From Phoenix dactylifera (Eukaryota > Streptophyta > Magnoliopsida > Arecales > Arecaceae): 64,000 nt of DNA. Within the stretch, counting starts at the first letter, position 1. The number at the start of each line of letters is the position of its first letter. The position numbers and the translations under genes were made by a program. The stretch spans positions 6,346,745-6,410,744 of the forward strand of contig NC_052404.1 in assembly GCF_009389715.1 (NCBI RefSeq), in the 5' to 3' direction. Of this stretch, positions 23,381 through 35,726 are shown one piece after another. The notes below the pieces were generated by a model that worked only from the letters and a program-made list of their open reading frames with translations, had not been told where the DNA came from and searched no databases.

Positions 23381-23808
23381 GGTACATGTGATCACTCCCA
23401 ACCACTCCCATTTGATTCGAAAAGTATACAACTATCTTAGTTGGTTGCACTCACGTCAGGTTAACGTGAGCGGCCGTTTTATCAAAAAGAAGGAGAAGGA
23501 GAAGAAGAAGAAGAAGAAGAAGGAAGAAGTCGTCCAACGGCCCTTCTGCCCCCGTCCAGGTTCAAATCCTCTCGTTCTCTCTCCCCCAGCGTCTCTTTCC
23601 GTCCGAGAAATTGTACCTACACCACGTGCGCCACGTGGCTCGCCAGGAGCTGGAGACGAGGTGATTGGCGTGATGTATGGCCACGTTGGCGCACGCCGTG
23701 TATGGGATAATTTCTCCGTTCCGTCCTCCCTATCCGGTCTCCTCCCCTTATTTACTTCGCTTCTTCCCCACCGCCCATCCCACTCCCCTTCCCCCGTCCT
23801 CCCAAGAA
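23381..23808 (+). promoter_or_regulatory. Upstream region of the CONSTANS-like gene
   Basis: Short GC-rich leader region between the LINE remnant and the start codon. It contains a GAA/GGA microsatellite at about 23486-23528, which in DNA could act as a GAGA-like purine tract. ATG codons at 23673 and 23677 precede the chosen start; the one at 23677 is in frame without a stop and would add 44 residues that look like leader sequence. No clear TATA box. Confidence 0.4.
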
Positions 23809-26800
23809 ATGGGCCAAGTGGAAGCCGCCAAAGCCGTGGACAAAGTAGAACGAGACGAAGGAAGAGAAGGAGAAGAGGAGGAGAAGAGGAAGGAGGACAG
23901 CTGCGACTTCTGCGGCGAGGCGAAGGCCCTGGTCTACTGCCGGGCGGACGCGGCGAGGCTCTGCCTCCGCTGCGACCGCCAGGTCCACGCAGCCAACTCC
24001 GTCTGCTCGCGCCACCCCCGCTCCCTCCTCTGCGACACCTGCCGCGCCGCCGCCGCCTCCATCTTCTGCCCCTCCCACCGCAGCCTCCTCTGCTCCAACT
24101 GCGATTTCGATGCCCACCGGGGCGGCGGAGTCGTCCACCAGGACCGCCGCCCGGTCGAGAGCTTCTCCGGGTGCCCGACGGCGGCGGAGCTTGTTGCGGT
24201 TCTTGGCGTCGGCGAGGATGTGAAGTCGGTGGTGGAGGGCACGGGGGATGATGGAGGCGGCGGGTGGTTGGTGGATGACGGATGGATGTGGGAGATGCCG
24301 CCGGTGTTCAGTCTCGACGATCTTATCGTGCCGACTACTTCTTGCCATGGCTTCCAAGCTACAGGGATTCCGCCTTTACCCAAGGTATTGGGAATGAAAT
24401 TGCTTTGTTCCTGTTATGAATCTAGTTTTATTGTTTTTGACTTCTGTATCTTTTAGTTGCTGAATTTGTTACGGGGATGGTTAACAAGGGTAAATAATCA
24501 CAAACATGAATTGGGTGTGAGTTATTAGAGGGGTTTTGTTTTTTTTTGTTTTTGTTTTTCTCTCCAGAAGAATCAAATAATGTTGGCATAACAAAGATAG
24601 AGACTAGAATCAAGAAAGAATATATCAAAAAGATGTTTCAGATGTTAACGATTTTGTATGTTTGTTTTGATTGGATCATTCCCAGATGTTGGTCTACTTT
24701 CAATTTGTGGGAATTGGTATGGCAATTTGTTTTGTTTTCATGCCTGCACTTTAGTCAAATTGATAGATTGGTATGTGCCTTTGAGAAGGGATCTATTAGG
24801 TGATTTTGTGTCTAACTTTGCTTTTCTATACTTTGTATGAAGGCATTGATATGAGTTACTTTATCTTCGTTCCCATTAACATTAACTCTAGCCATTAACG
24901 CATATAGCATAGCTTAGCATAGCATGTTCACAATCCCATTATATTTACACTTTTTGGGCAGTATGGTCTTTTCCTTTCGACCTCAATTACTTTCCGAGAT
25001 GTGGTTTCTGATAATCTATGCAATGCTCTGTTCAGCATGTTTTCTGCTAGTTTAAGTTTCAAATTTTCTCTAGTTTTGTTCCATGTGCTGTCTATTTTGT
25101 TCATTAGCTCAGTATTGTTCCTGATTGCAAGGATTGTTGTTTTGCCTCTCATACGGGATAGTGGGTTTAGTTCTATCACTAATCTTAACATTTGGTTTGA
25201 AATTGCTTTTCCTATGATTCTTTTTCGAAAGAGAAACCTGTGGGTTGTTATTAGCTTGTGTTTAGCTGCAATTTAATTCTCTGAAGGCCTTTTTTCTTTG
25301 GCATCAGCACCGAAATTCAACTTGTGGAAAACATAAGGAAGAGATAGTCCGACAGCTTCATGAACTTATTAAGTCTGAAAACCGCATGATAAATGATCAT
25401 GACGAGCTTGAACAAGTTATGAAATTCCAGACCCTGGTACCACAGCAAAATTTTCAACTGGGCAATTTGCATTCTGATGTTGCTCATGATGGAACATGCA
25501 TAGCTGTACCTGCTTGCGAGGTTTGATCTACTTTCTTGTTTCTGCTCATTTGAAGAATTCTGAGGCTCCTAGTATCTATTTTCTTTCACCTGGTGGTTAC
25601 TGTGGCCACTATGGGAATTTACTTCTTCTGATTTGTGCCATTTACATTTATTTAGAATTTGGCCTCCCTCCTTAAATAATCTTCCTTGAGTATGTGATGC
25701 CTAAGCTTATTACTTCCATAGAAGAGTATTAAAGAACTGTGTTCTGCCATCTCTTGTCTCTTGGTTCTTGGTAGAAACCAAATGAATAACTTGCACAATG
25801 GGCTAATTTATGTGATTTTCTAATCATGATCTTCCTGAGTTTCTTTTGATTGTGGAAAAAAAAAGGAAAGATGCCCTCAAATAGTTATTCAATAAGAGCT
25901 ATATTTTGATGTTGTTTGGCATGAAATGGTAGTGTAATAAGTCAATCTTTTGAATTTATCGTAGTCAGACAAGATCTTAGCCTTCACTAATTCATATTGT
26001 CACAGACCTACAAGAGGTCTTAAGCAATTCAAGATCTTCATGTAATTCAACTTGTTTAATTTTCCAGTTATTCTTAAATAATCTAAAATTCTCACCTTGC
26101 CCAATTATTGTTGAAAATTAGGGCTCTTATGCACATGAGATGCACATGCTGCTTAAAGAGTACATGATAAAGTTGATTGTTAGTTTTAGAGAACAAAATT
26201 GGAGGCAAAAGGAGTCAATGAAGTTAAGAAGGACCAAGGGGAGTTGCACTCGGATGAATGGTAGTGATATAGATGGGCTGGGCTGGCTCATGTCAACCCA
26301 TAGATTCATTGGACTTTACTGCATTCCTTTTGCCAAGATCTTTTATGTGACTAGGCTCAAGTAAAATTCATCATTACCTAGCAAGTTAGTATATTAACTA
26401 GGTCATCAATTGTTTTTCTTCTTTTCTGCTTACTTTTCTATAAGGTGTAAACAAGTGCTCCTCTTCCTTCTTTTAAGACTTCAGCACAACCAGCAATAAT
26501 GGCATTAGGTGGCAGCTTGTTGAAAATTGTTATTTTTTCATTTATCTATATGTAGGTTCATTTTTCTTATTTTCTGCTTACTTTTCTATAAGATGCAAAT
26601 AAGTGCTCTTCTTCTTTTTTTTTAAGACTTTGGCACAACCGGCAATCATAGCATTAGGTGGTGGCTTGTTGAAAAATTGTTGTTTTTCATTTATCTTTAT
26701 ATTGGCTAAAAGGATGCTTTAAAAATTATTTTTTCATGCTTATTTTGAAAAATCATTGTCCATTTGTATCAAAAACAATTACAGTTCATGTATGTATTAC

Positions 26801-29800
26801 CTATCTTAATATTTTGCATTTTTTTTCATTCTTAATGAACTCCATTATCAAAATAAAAAAAAAAATCTTCAACCATTTGTTGATTTGGTAAGGAAACATC
26901 ACATGGTACATCTATAACCTAGGCTTCATAGCATTTTGGAAAGGTAACATTTAAAATGCAACTTCCTATGTTAGCAATTTTCTAAAAGATGGCAGCCTAG
27001 GCTGCCTACATGCCTGTCATAATGTTTTGCATGATATGATTGTTGTGGATCACATTGATTTACGGATTAGTATTTAATGTTGTCAATTTGGTGCTTTCCG
27101 TTGACTTACTATATGTTATTTGTTATATAATGTTTCATTTTATGAAATAAAATTATTTTTTAGATTGCTCTTTACATTTATTATTTTTAAATATATTATT
27201 TTAGGGCTTCCTTAACCTCTGATCCCCTGCCTAGTTGCTAGACAGCCCCTCAGCCTACTGTTTACTTCTCACAGCTATTTAAAACATTGGCTACTACTAT
27301 TGAGAAATAAAGATAGAAAAATAAAATCATGGATATCAGAATGTAGGATGAGCTTTTATTCTTCATGTATTAAAAATGGCTTGTGATTGTGAGTGTTTGG
27401 CATATACTGAGGATCTAATAAAATCAAATTAATGGAGCTTTAATATCATGGAAGAGGCATTCATGTAGGATTTGAAACTTCTTTTTGTGATTTTGACTTT
27501 TATACAACATTTCTATGGTATTAAAAGGAAATGTGCAATATGTGGATCCACTACATGATCCATTTGAGAATAATGGTCAAACTTGTGGTGTTATCCATGT
27601 TAAAATTAAGCTGGACAGATGCTTCAAGAAATGACGAGGCACTTGACATGGAACCCTAAATTACATTTAGCAAGAGAAGTGTTTAGAACATACAAGGCTA
27701 AAAGAGTTGGGATGCAGAGAAAGGATTTCATATTATTTTCTCCTTTTGCATCTAGGGAGAGAGTGGATAAATTATCATAACAGCCACTTTGCTATTACAT
27801 ACCTGAGGCCATGATCAGTTGATGACACTTATCTCGAGTAATTCCATGATATGCTAGGTTGCATGATCATGACAGTATAGTCAAACAAACTTGTTGTATC
27901 ATGCTTTTTGTACGTCAACTGCATTAGATATTCATCTGCTAGGGATAAAAGAAAGGAGAATTACTTACATTAAATCATTAGCATATGGTACTTTATTAAA
28001 AATTTAGACAGATATTGTACAAAGGATGGAACTCCAATAATTGGAAAGATCTGAATTTTGAAAAGTATTTTTCAAGTCATGGTATGTCGTACCGTACCAT
28101 ACCAGATGGTATCGGGCATACCGTACTGTACCAGTTTGGTACCAGTACCGGTACGGATGGCATACCGATCCTCGGTACGCAAAAAAAATCCATATCGTAC
28201 CGTACTGATACTATACTAGTGTTGCACCGGAACGGGGTCCGATACCGGTACAGCGAACCTTGTGGTGGGGACGTCACGTCAGTCACTCGCCTCCCACACC
28301 AATTAGCTCCCTTTTGCTCCTTGGCATTGGCCTTGTGATGTTGTGCCGCCTTGACCGATAGTAGGTAATGCCGGGCTGATGTGGAAATTCGACACTCTTG
28401 TCTTCTTCTAACTCCAAGTTTGACTTGGTTAAAAATGGAGGTTGATTCTCTCTTCGGAACTTTTAGCAATATTGGCCAATAGTAGACTACTCAAATGAAT
28501 GATTGAGGCAACAAGTGGCTGCTTTGATTCGAAATAGAAGAAAGGAATTACAATAACTCTAAGAAGGGAGATATGTCCCAACCTTAGCCTAATCTAAGGA
28601 GGGTTGATTTATCCAACCTTAGACCAAGTCCCTAAGGACCGAAATTGGGCACTAAGCCTACCCAAGCCTTGCTGCCGAACACACACTATGGTGGCTAAAC
28701 AATGATTTTCCCAAAAACTCCCAAACACTCCTCACTTAGGCCTTTATATAGGCCTTTACAATACATGAAGGATAGCCATGTGTCCTTGCGGTTCTAACTC
28801 CTTCTTGGTTGAATAAACTTGACGGCAACCGCTGTAAACTTGCATTGGTGTTGGCTGATGAGAGGGCATGGTTGCTGCCCGATTGCAGGGTGGTTTGGCC
28901 AGCAGTTTCTGGTGGTTTCTTGCAGTTTGCTGGCTGTGGCGCTGCAGCAGCCGCTGGGCGATTCCTTTGGTTTGGTTGTGGCTGTGGCTCTGCGGTTGGT
29001 TGTAGCCTTTGCGGTTGGTTGTGGCCTTTGCGGTTGGTTGTGGCCATGGTGCTGCAGTTGACTGTGGCCCTGCGGTTAGGCCGTGGCACTGCAGTTGGCT
29101 GTGGCCTTTGCGGTGGTGGCACTGCAGTTGGTTGTAGCGGTTGGTTGTGGCATGGCATGCTGGCCAGGTCTTTTGACGCGCGTGGTCTGGCGATCCGCGC
29201 GTGGGCATGGGCAGGCCAGGGGCCGCCCACTGTCTCTTGCGCTCGGTCGGTTGGCTTAGTTCGGGCACTGTGCCGAAGGCCCTGGGCGCTCGCGGGGCCT
29301 GACTGGGACGCGCAAGGATGGGCGTGCCCCACGCGCAGCCATAAGCCATGTGCGTGGGGCTGCTTGCTACGTGCCTGCTCCATGTGCACACGCGCGCCGG
29401 CCTAGGCCTGAGGCACCAAGGCCGCGTGCGCCGCACGGTGTCCTGCGGTGCCCGAGTGGGTCGAGCGCCCATGGCACGGGGCGTGGCCGTGCCAAGCCCC
29501 TGCACGCGGCCTGTGGCTGGGCACGCAGGGCCAGCGTGTGCTGCACCCCGTGCTAAGGGAAACAACTTAACCTCGCCAGGCCTGACATGAGGTTTGGCCT
29601 GACATGGTGGTAGGGAAAAATGGCTGACCTCCAAAGTCATCAAGTGGGCACTTGGCGAGGTTGGGCTCCATCTTGGCCTCCGTCTTGGCCTCTTGCAATT
29701 GCTTGTCCTCCTTGGTTTGGCTGCCTTCAAGGGAAACAGTTAAGGGACCCTCATCTCCTTGCTTCAAGTCTTCACTTTGTGGCTATGACTTACACTACAA

Positions 29801-32800
29801 ATAAAGCCTAAAAGATGGTTCTTTTACTGCTCATATATAGGAAGCCATCCAATTCAATAACCTCCTAGAGTCCTAGTTCATTTTCAGTAAAGTTTGTGAT
29901 GGCAATGAATGATGATTGACACCTTGAAGAAGATTGACTTTTGAGTGACTTTTCAAAATTAGTTTACCTGAAATATTAACATGGTTATTAGTAAAATATT
30001 GTTATCCTTTTAAGTTGACATATCATGCTACATTAAATCAGTTCTGAAATTAGTGTAGAAGTGTATGCTTAAATTTCTTATTTTTTACAAAGTTTTAATT
30101 TATCTATATCTGATTTAATTTAGTTTTATTCAAATGAATGAAATCTATTTAGTTTAGATATTATAAGTTGCAAAATGCATAAGCACTACATACGCACCCA
30201 CATATTGCAAAATGCTTGATACAGCTGCTTTTTAAAACCTTGCAATCTAGAGGGATCCTTTTGGGTTGGCTTAACAGGCCTGCCACTAGAGATAGACAAA
30301 GATTCTACATCACTCCAAAGAAAAAGTTCATTAACATCTATTGGATGAGCCCAAAGATATTTGAATGGAAGCAAATATAAAATCTCTCAAGGAGTTGGAC
30401 CTCAATCTTCTTTACGGAAAGCTTATATTTGCTCATGCCATCCTTTTGCTATATCAAGAAGGGAAATTCTAGGAACTTTCCTCAATGTGTGAGAAAGTAG
30501 GCTTGGTGAAGCTTTTTCTGGTATTGGTGATTCCTTGGATTGAACGAAAAGATGATATGGGTTGATAGTGTGGACTTGTCAGCAGTTGGTGACTCTCCAA
30601 CAATGCAAACATTATCTCATCTCCAATATGCAGGTTGACTTTCTTCATTCTTTTAGCAAGATCTTTCACCTTTTTGAATCTGTAGGATTGTAGAGGCTTC
30701 ACTGTTTATGCCAAATAATGCAATTGAAGTCATGACAATTTTGTAGAAATATATACATATAATAGGCTTCCCTAACCCTTTACCTTCATATTGACCATTC
30801 TAGAGTAAATGCATATAGGTGGGACCATGCGATACAACTAATGCTTTGATGTGTTATACATGAGGTTGATTTAGATACAGTCTGCATGTCATGAAAATTC
30901 TCCATTAGGTCATGTAGGTTATTGCATTCAGATACACTCCATCTTTTCCTTTTTCCTTTTTTTCTCCCTTCTTGGGCACTAGGTCTCCTCCTAGCCTACC
31001 TTGATGCCAACTAGATACTCAAATTTTACCTCCTAACGACAACCTAGCTGTCTTGATAACCTTAATAAGGATTACAATGCTTTCTCACTTCTGGGAATAC
31101 CTAAGAGAATATTGAAAGGGTGCCACCTAAGTAAATGATGATATCCTGTGAAAGGGTGCCACCAAAGACATTTTGAAGAAAGAAGGCCATACAAGAGAAC
31201 ATTCTATGAAGCTAAACCACTCTTTGTTGCTTTAACTTCCCTTAACTTTCTTGTATGATCTATATTCTCAACTTTCTTGTAAAATCATTTTCTCTCAAAC
31301 TAGTGAGATCCAAGAAAATTAGCATTCATAATGGATAATAGGATCTAATAAGTTAAGATTTCATAATGGATATGCATTAGTGCTATATATTTCTAATAAC
31401 GTCCTTGGTCTCATAACTTGGTTCGTTTTAACTTTACACGTACTGATTTTTAAGACATTTTAATTGAAGATCAATTTTGATAAAGCAAACGCTTCAATAA
31501 TCTTCAGCTTGGCTTGAATCCAATGAAAGCTAGCATGGAGATCCAGCTTATTTATATGACCAAACCCTTTCTTAGTGATTGATTAGCTTTGTCATGGGTG
31601 GGCAAGTTCGAACAACCCATCAAATCTTTACCATTCTAATGATGCAAACTTTTTTTCATACTATCAGACTGATCAGGTTGATCACTGTAACCAGTCTAAC
31701 CAAAATCTGAGGTTTTCTTCAAGAGATGGTCCTTGATGTATCATGGTCACACAGGTAGTATAGAATAAAGAAGGTTTGAGTGAGAAACAAGTATGTTAGA
31801 AGAGGTGTAGGAGCTGCACTAGTTGAGAATAAAATGATGGTAATTGCTTGAGATGGAATGAGCAGTTCATTGGAGATCTAAGAGAAGCTACTGAAATATA
31901 TTTTGAAGGGTCTAAGAGGAAGAGAAAAGCTAAGCTTATGTGGATAGAATTTGGAAAAGCATGTTTTTATTCTCATTTCATTTTCCCAGTGAAACCTTAG
32001 GTAGTTATCCCACCATTTTACCCAGAAAAAGAATTTGGAAAAGCTGGTGTAATATTGGGGATTATCTTTAATAGGAATATTTGGTGTACAAAGATCAGAA
32101 GTCATGCACAAAGACATAAAAAGCGAATGAATAGTTGGGACAAGACATGGTTTTTTTTTTTTTTTTTGGTAAGGGACAAGACATGATTATAGCAATAAAG
32201 TATTGTAAATATAGTTATATTTCTTGCTTTTATAATGAAAAAGAACATACTACAACATAAATTCTCTTTGCAATCCTTGATTCCTTAGTTATAGATCCTA
32301 TTCCCCTCTAAGGAGACTCTCTTTAGTGTGATTTACAAGGCCTTCATATTGCCTGACATGTTGACAGAGAAAAGTTGATAGAAAATTGCTACACAGTGAC
32401 ACAAGAATAATATCCATTAAGATTGCTTGATACGAACCCATCGAAGAAGATTTTCAACATGCTTGAGATGCCCTTAGAAAAAAGGCCACGTTATGAAATT
32501 GATACAAGAGCAGGCTGCTCTCCTCTCATCTTAATTGTCCAGATTCCAGGCTCTTTCCTTTGACTATGTTTTTTGGACACTCCATTTTTAAGCTGTTTGG
32601 GAGTATCGACACTTTTGGACACTTAAACACATGGCACGACATGACACGACATGGTTGGATACTCCACTTTGAAGTGTCTTACTGATATGAGTAAAAAGCA
32701 TCTGACACTTTTTTTTGAAGTGTCATGCAGGAGATTTTTAAGTTTAAATGCTGGATACTTTAAATGAAGTGTCCTCAAGTTTCCTGGATACTTCAAAGTT

Positions 32801-34879
32801 CAAACAAAGTGTTCTTATGTTTTTGATATAAAGTTATCAATATTGTATGAGCACTTTAAGCAAAATGTCATTATATTTAAATGGAAATGTAATATATCTA
32901 TCTATAATTTTAAGTCTCTTTATTTAAATAAGCATCAAAATATACAAACATGTGTATATGTATGTATTTAATATACATAAACACGCACATATATATATGG
33001 AGGCTGCCATGTTGACACTTGAGGACACTCATGACACTTGGCACCATGCCAAGTGTCTAGGTGAAACAGCCTTTGATCACAACCTAGCTCCCTTTCTTGG
33101 TCTTCTTTCTTCTTTCCCTTCCTCTTTCCCTAGTCCTAAGTCCTAATACAACCTTTATCGTTCTTTTTTATACTCGTACACATCAAACCAAGCTCTTATT
33201 ATTGTGGATCTTCCCAAAATTACACCTAGTGCCTTGCAAAACACTGAAAAACAATAGCTCTTGGAGGTCAAGAGAAAGCATTGTGAATCTTCTGCTTCCG
33301 ATCTATGACACATGATAGAAAATAGTCGCCTCGCTATGTGATATATTATCAAACCTCATATCTTGAATTCTCGTTCTTTGTACTTTCAAATTTTTGATGC
33401 TTACACAATACATGTGTTTCCTAACTTCCAAACTTTTCAAAGTTAGATCTGAAGCACAACTAAAAGGAATAATTATGGTGATGGTAAGGTTGTTGAGGAG
33501 CTGTTGTGTCCTGGCCAGAAGAGATCATTTTTGTGCATCAGTTTATATGGATTTTGTAAGAATTGATTAATGAAATGTTTGACTATTACTATGTATATTC
33601 AATAATTCTAGTCTTGGTAGGACATTCCGCGAGATGATAGGACGAGGCACCATCTCAAGTGTTAGGTTAGGACCGTCCTACCATTCTCAGAATCCTGTTA
33701 AGCACAACCTGAGACATCCCTCGTCCCATGTGTTGTGATAGGGTAGGATAGCGGCACATTCTGTTCCATAGAGAAACCAAGATGGCCCCGTACCACGGAA
33801 TTTGAATGTGTATATTACAATGTTGACCCTAGACTAATCCACAAGACCTTGCAGGAATTGATCAGTAAAGCTGTATTGACTATTAGCTTCTGAAGTTGTG
33901 CCATTATTAATTAATTTATTTTAGAAATATAAGATTACCTGATTTGCTTCTCTAGTTTGTTTCTCCCCATCACCATTTTTATTTTTCATTTTGTTGATCT
34001 GTTAGCAACATGAATTATTTGTTGAAGCTTGCTCTAAGTTCTTTAATTCTTGAAAGTGCTTACTTATTGCATCCATGTTAAGCCCAAGAGGCTTTCGGTT
34101 GTGCTAGTTATAGTCCATGCTCCTACAATACCAAGTTTATTTTACTAAAAAAAATTAATTTAAGTGTATCCATTGTAGCTTTGATCAAGCAAATTTGACA
34201 ATCTAGCTGTCACTGCACTCTAGAGTGTTGTAAATTTAGGACATTCATATTAAGAAGATATAAGTCGTTTTTAGCTGTCACTGCACTCTAGAGTGTTGTA
34301 AATTTAGGACATTCATATTAAGAAGATATAAGTCGTTTTTTTCGGTTCCAGGATAATGCACCTCAGTGGACAACTGATAAATTGGCAGCAGTATTTCCTG
34401 TTGAGCAAGATATAGGAGACTCCTCTATGGTAAACTTGTTATCTGTTGATGAGACTACAGACAATCAAGCAAATGCAAATAAAGCCAGTGTTGCTGACAG
34501 TGACACAGGGCATACTGTCATTAGACAAAACATACCATCATTACCACTCAAAAGTGGCAATGAGCTTGCTTTTGTCAACCGTGACTCTGTTATCTCACGG
34601 TACAAGAAGAAGAGAGAGACGAGGAGGTAAGTGGATTTCTAATCATGTAATTTTTTTTGAAGCAGTCATTTTTTGGCCTTGCATGATGCTTTCCGATACA
34701 ATTGATATGTCAAACCTAGTTAATGTTCATTTTGTCAACCAAACAGATATGATAAACTTATACGGTATGAATCACGGAAGATTCGGGCCGATACAAGGAT
34801 GAGGATCAAAGGGCGGTTTGCTAAGGCAAATCAAGTCACACAATTGGAAACAGATCAAACACCGAAGCTAGGAGATTAA
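23809..34879 (+). CDS. CONSTANS-like protein (two B-boxes, CCT domain)
   Basis: Four exons: 23809-24384, 25308-25520, 34352-34626, 34747-34879, all with GT-AG introns and consistent phase, giving 398 aa. B-box 1 spans about residues 32-69 ([18 protein letters not shown]60, H69) and B-box 2 about 75-110 ([13 protein letters not shown]). SGCPTAAEL follows, as in the COL9-COL15 group. Exon 2 carries the group's [14 protein letters not shown] region. The CCT domain (about 339-382) is split by the last intron between RYKKKRETR and [20 protein letters not shown]. Members are nuclear transcriptional regulators of flowering and light responses, with CCT binding NF-Y/DNA. The start was chosen for its A at -3 and the family N-terminus. 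Intron 2 is 8.8 kb and repeat-rich. It resembles COL13/14-type proteins; the exact orthologue is unassigned. Confidence 0.92.
24385..25307 (+). other. Intron 1 of the CONSTANS-like gene
   Basis: 923-bp intron, donor AAG|GTATTG, acceptor GCATCAG|CAC. T-rich with no inserted element seen; the short open frames inside are not genes. Confidence 0.85.
26412..26700 (+). repeat. 148-bp tandem duplication in intron 2
   Basis: Two diverged head-to-tail copies with period about 148 bp. Both run from TTTTCTGCTTACTTTTCTAT through ACTT-GCACAACC-GCAAT and GCATTAGGTGG to the TTTATCTATAT end. Confidence 0.8.
28076..28262 (+). repeat. GTAC-rich element in intron 2
   Basis: About 185 bp dense in GTACCGGTAC-type palindromes (TCGTACCGTACCATACC, GTACCAGTACCGGTACGG, CGATACCGGTACAG analogues), ending GCGAACCTTG. 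The same ending type (AACCTTG) closes the 59030 copy. Non-coding. Confidence 0.7.
28290..29810 (-). mobile_element. GC-rich LTR-like insertion (possible Ty3/gypsy 3' LTR)
   Basis: This block is much more GC-rich than the surrounding intron. Read on the - strand it has a possible LTR start TGTCAGGCC near 29606, a minisatellite-rich GC segment, a strong TATA-like CCTATATAAAGGCC at about 28740-28753 and a leader-like AT-richer stretch after it. The part upstream of 29606 gives a short acidic/Lys-rich reading ([20 protein letters not shown]) that could be the end of a polyprotein. The 324-aa - strand frame across it is compositionally biased and not convincing as a gene. Class assignment is tentative. 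Confidence 0.4.
28985..29155. repeat. GCGGTTGGTTGTGGCC minisatellite
   Basis: Several imperfect units of about 18-24 bp (TGCGGTTGGTTGTGGCCTT and variants with CTGCAGTTGGCTGTGG) in tandem, inside the GC-rich insertion. It produces the Asn-Arg/Lys-Gly repeats of the spurious - strand frame. Confidence 0.75.
30186..30702 (-). pseudogene. Possible captured gene fragment, unrecognised
   Basis: Two - strand frames have protein-like composition: 30702-30469 ([34 protein letters not shown]) and 30374-30186 ([40 protein letters not shown]). A stop-rich 95-bp stretch separates them. I do not recognise the family. It lies inside the CONSTANS-like intron on the opposite strand, so it may be a processed or transposon-captured gene piece. 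Confidence 0.3.
32570..33070. repeat. Region of repeated GACACTT / AAGTGTC motifs
   Basis: The motifs TGGACACT, GACACTT and AAGTGTC(C) recur about fifteen times in both orientations (for example 32576, 32614, 32679, 32714, 33010, 33032, 33049), giving many small potential stems. AT microsatellite sequence lies near 32990. It may be a decayed foldback element; no clear ends were found. Confidence 0.4.
34205..34340 (+). repeat. Perfect 68-bp tandem duplication at an intron 3' end
   Basis: 34205-34272 and 34273-34340 are identical. Each unit runs from AGCTGTCACTGCACTC to AAGTCGTTTTT. The second copy ends 11 nt before the CCAG acceptor of CONSTANS-like exon 3, so it contains the likely branch-point region and part of the pyrimidine tract. 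The junction of the two copies creates TTTTTAG at 34268-34274. Confidence 0.95.
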
Positions 34880-35686
34880 TCTGTACACTAGCACAACTCT
34901 CGCTGGTTCTATAGTCAACTCCCAACCCAGTCATCTTGCAAGAGTTACAATGTGAACTAGCTTATAGGCACTATTGTGATGGTGGTTGATTGTCTCATGC
35001 AGGCACTATGATCCGTCATGTGGCTAAGATGTGTTAAATATGTTATATATTAAAATGTAGAATGATGCTTATAGCTAAGAGCTGGTTGCTGTAATTAGAA
35101 GAACAACATTTTTTTTTCCTGGTGGAGAATAACGTTGTTCCTAGAAGTGAGATTATCCAAACTTTCATGTAATGTAATTCCACTTACCTTTTTGTTATAT
35201 AAAATAGTATTGTGCTTTACTGAAATGATAACAAGACTACATTACATAATAATATAATATTACTACATAAATACTGATATAGTTTTAAATATTAATTATT
35301 ATAGTATCATAATACTATATCAATAGAGAGGAGGTACTCGTTGGCCTTGTGTGGAATGAGCATTGGATCTAGAATAGGCTATGCCCGATCAAACCATTAT
35401 TTGCATAGCTATTCTATGTCTAATTTGGAATAGCCTTATACCGACCTTGTATACCATTACCTGATGCACATTTTAGATCATGCCGCTCATTTTTATTTTA
35501 TACTAGCAATTATATTGTACAAATATTATCATATAATATGGTAATGAATTACACAATTATAATATAACATATTATGCATAACATTACAACATATTAGAAT
35601 ATTTCAATATATTATATTTGTAGTTAATGATAAAAATATTATTATAATATCTACTATATTTACACTATATCTTGCATGTAATAAAA

Positions 35687-35726
<40 letters not shown>

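Larger units (their letters stand above)
25521..34351 (+). other. Intron 2 of the CONSTANS-like gene, 8.8 kb
   Basis: Donor GAG|GTTTGA, acceptor TTCCAG|GAT. It contains a tandem duplication (26412-26700), a GTAC-rich element (28076-28262), a GC-rich LTR-like insertion (28290-29810), a possible gene fragment on the other strand (30186-30702), a TGACACTT-rich region (about 32570-33070) and a 68-bp perfect duplication at its 3' end. Remaining stretches are AT-rich with no recognised content. Confidence 0.85.

Noticed and set aside
23677..23808. Upstream in-frame ATG as the start of the CONSTANS-like protein
   Set aside because: The 44 added residues (Pro/Tyr-rich) are unlike the family N-terminus; the ATG at 23809 has A at -3 and gives the usual short leader before B-box 1.
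28756..29730. 324-aa - strand frame
   Set aside because: Built from GC-rich minisatellite sequence; Gln/Pro/His/Arg-biased, no domain, and overlapping frames on both strands are equally open.
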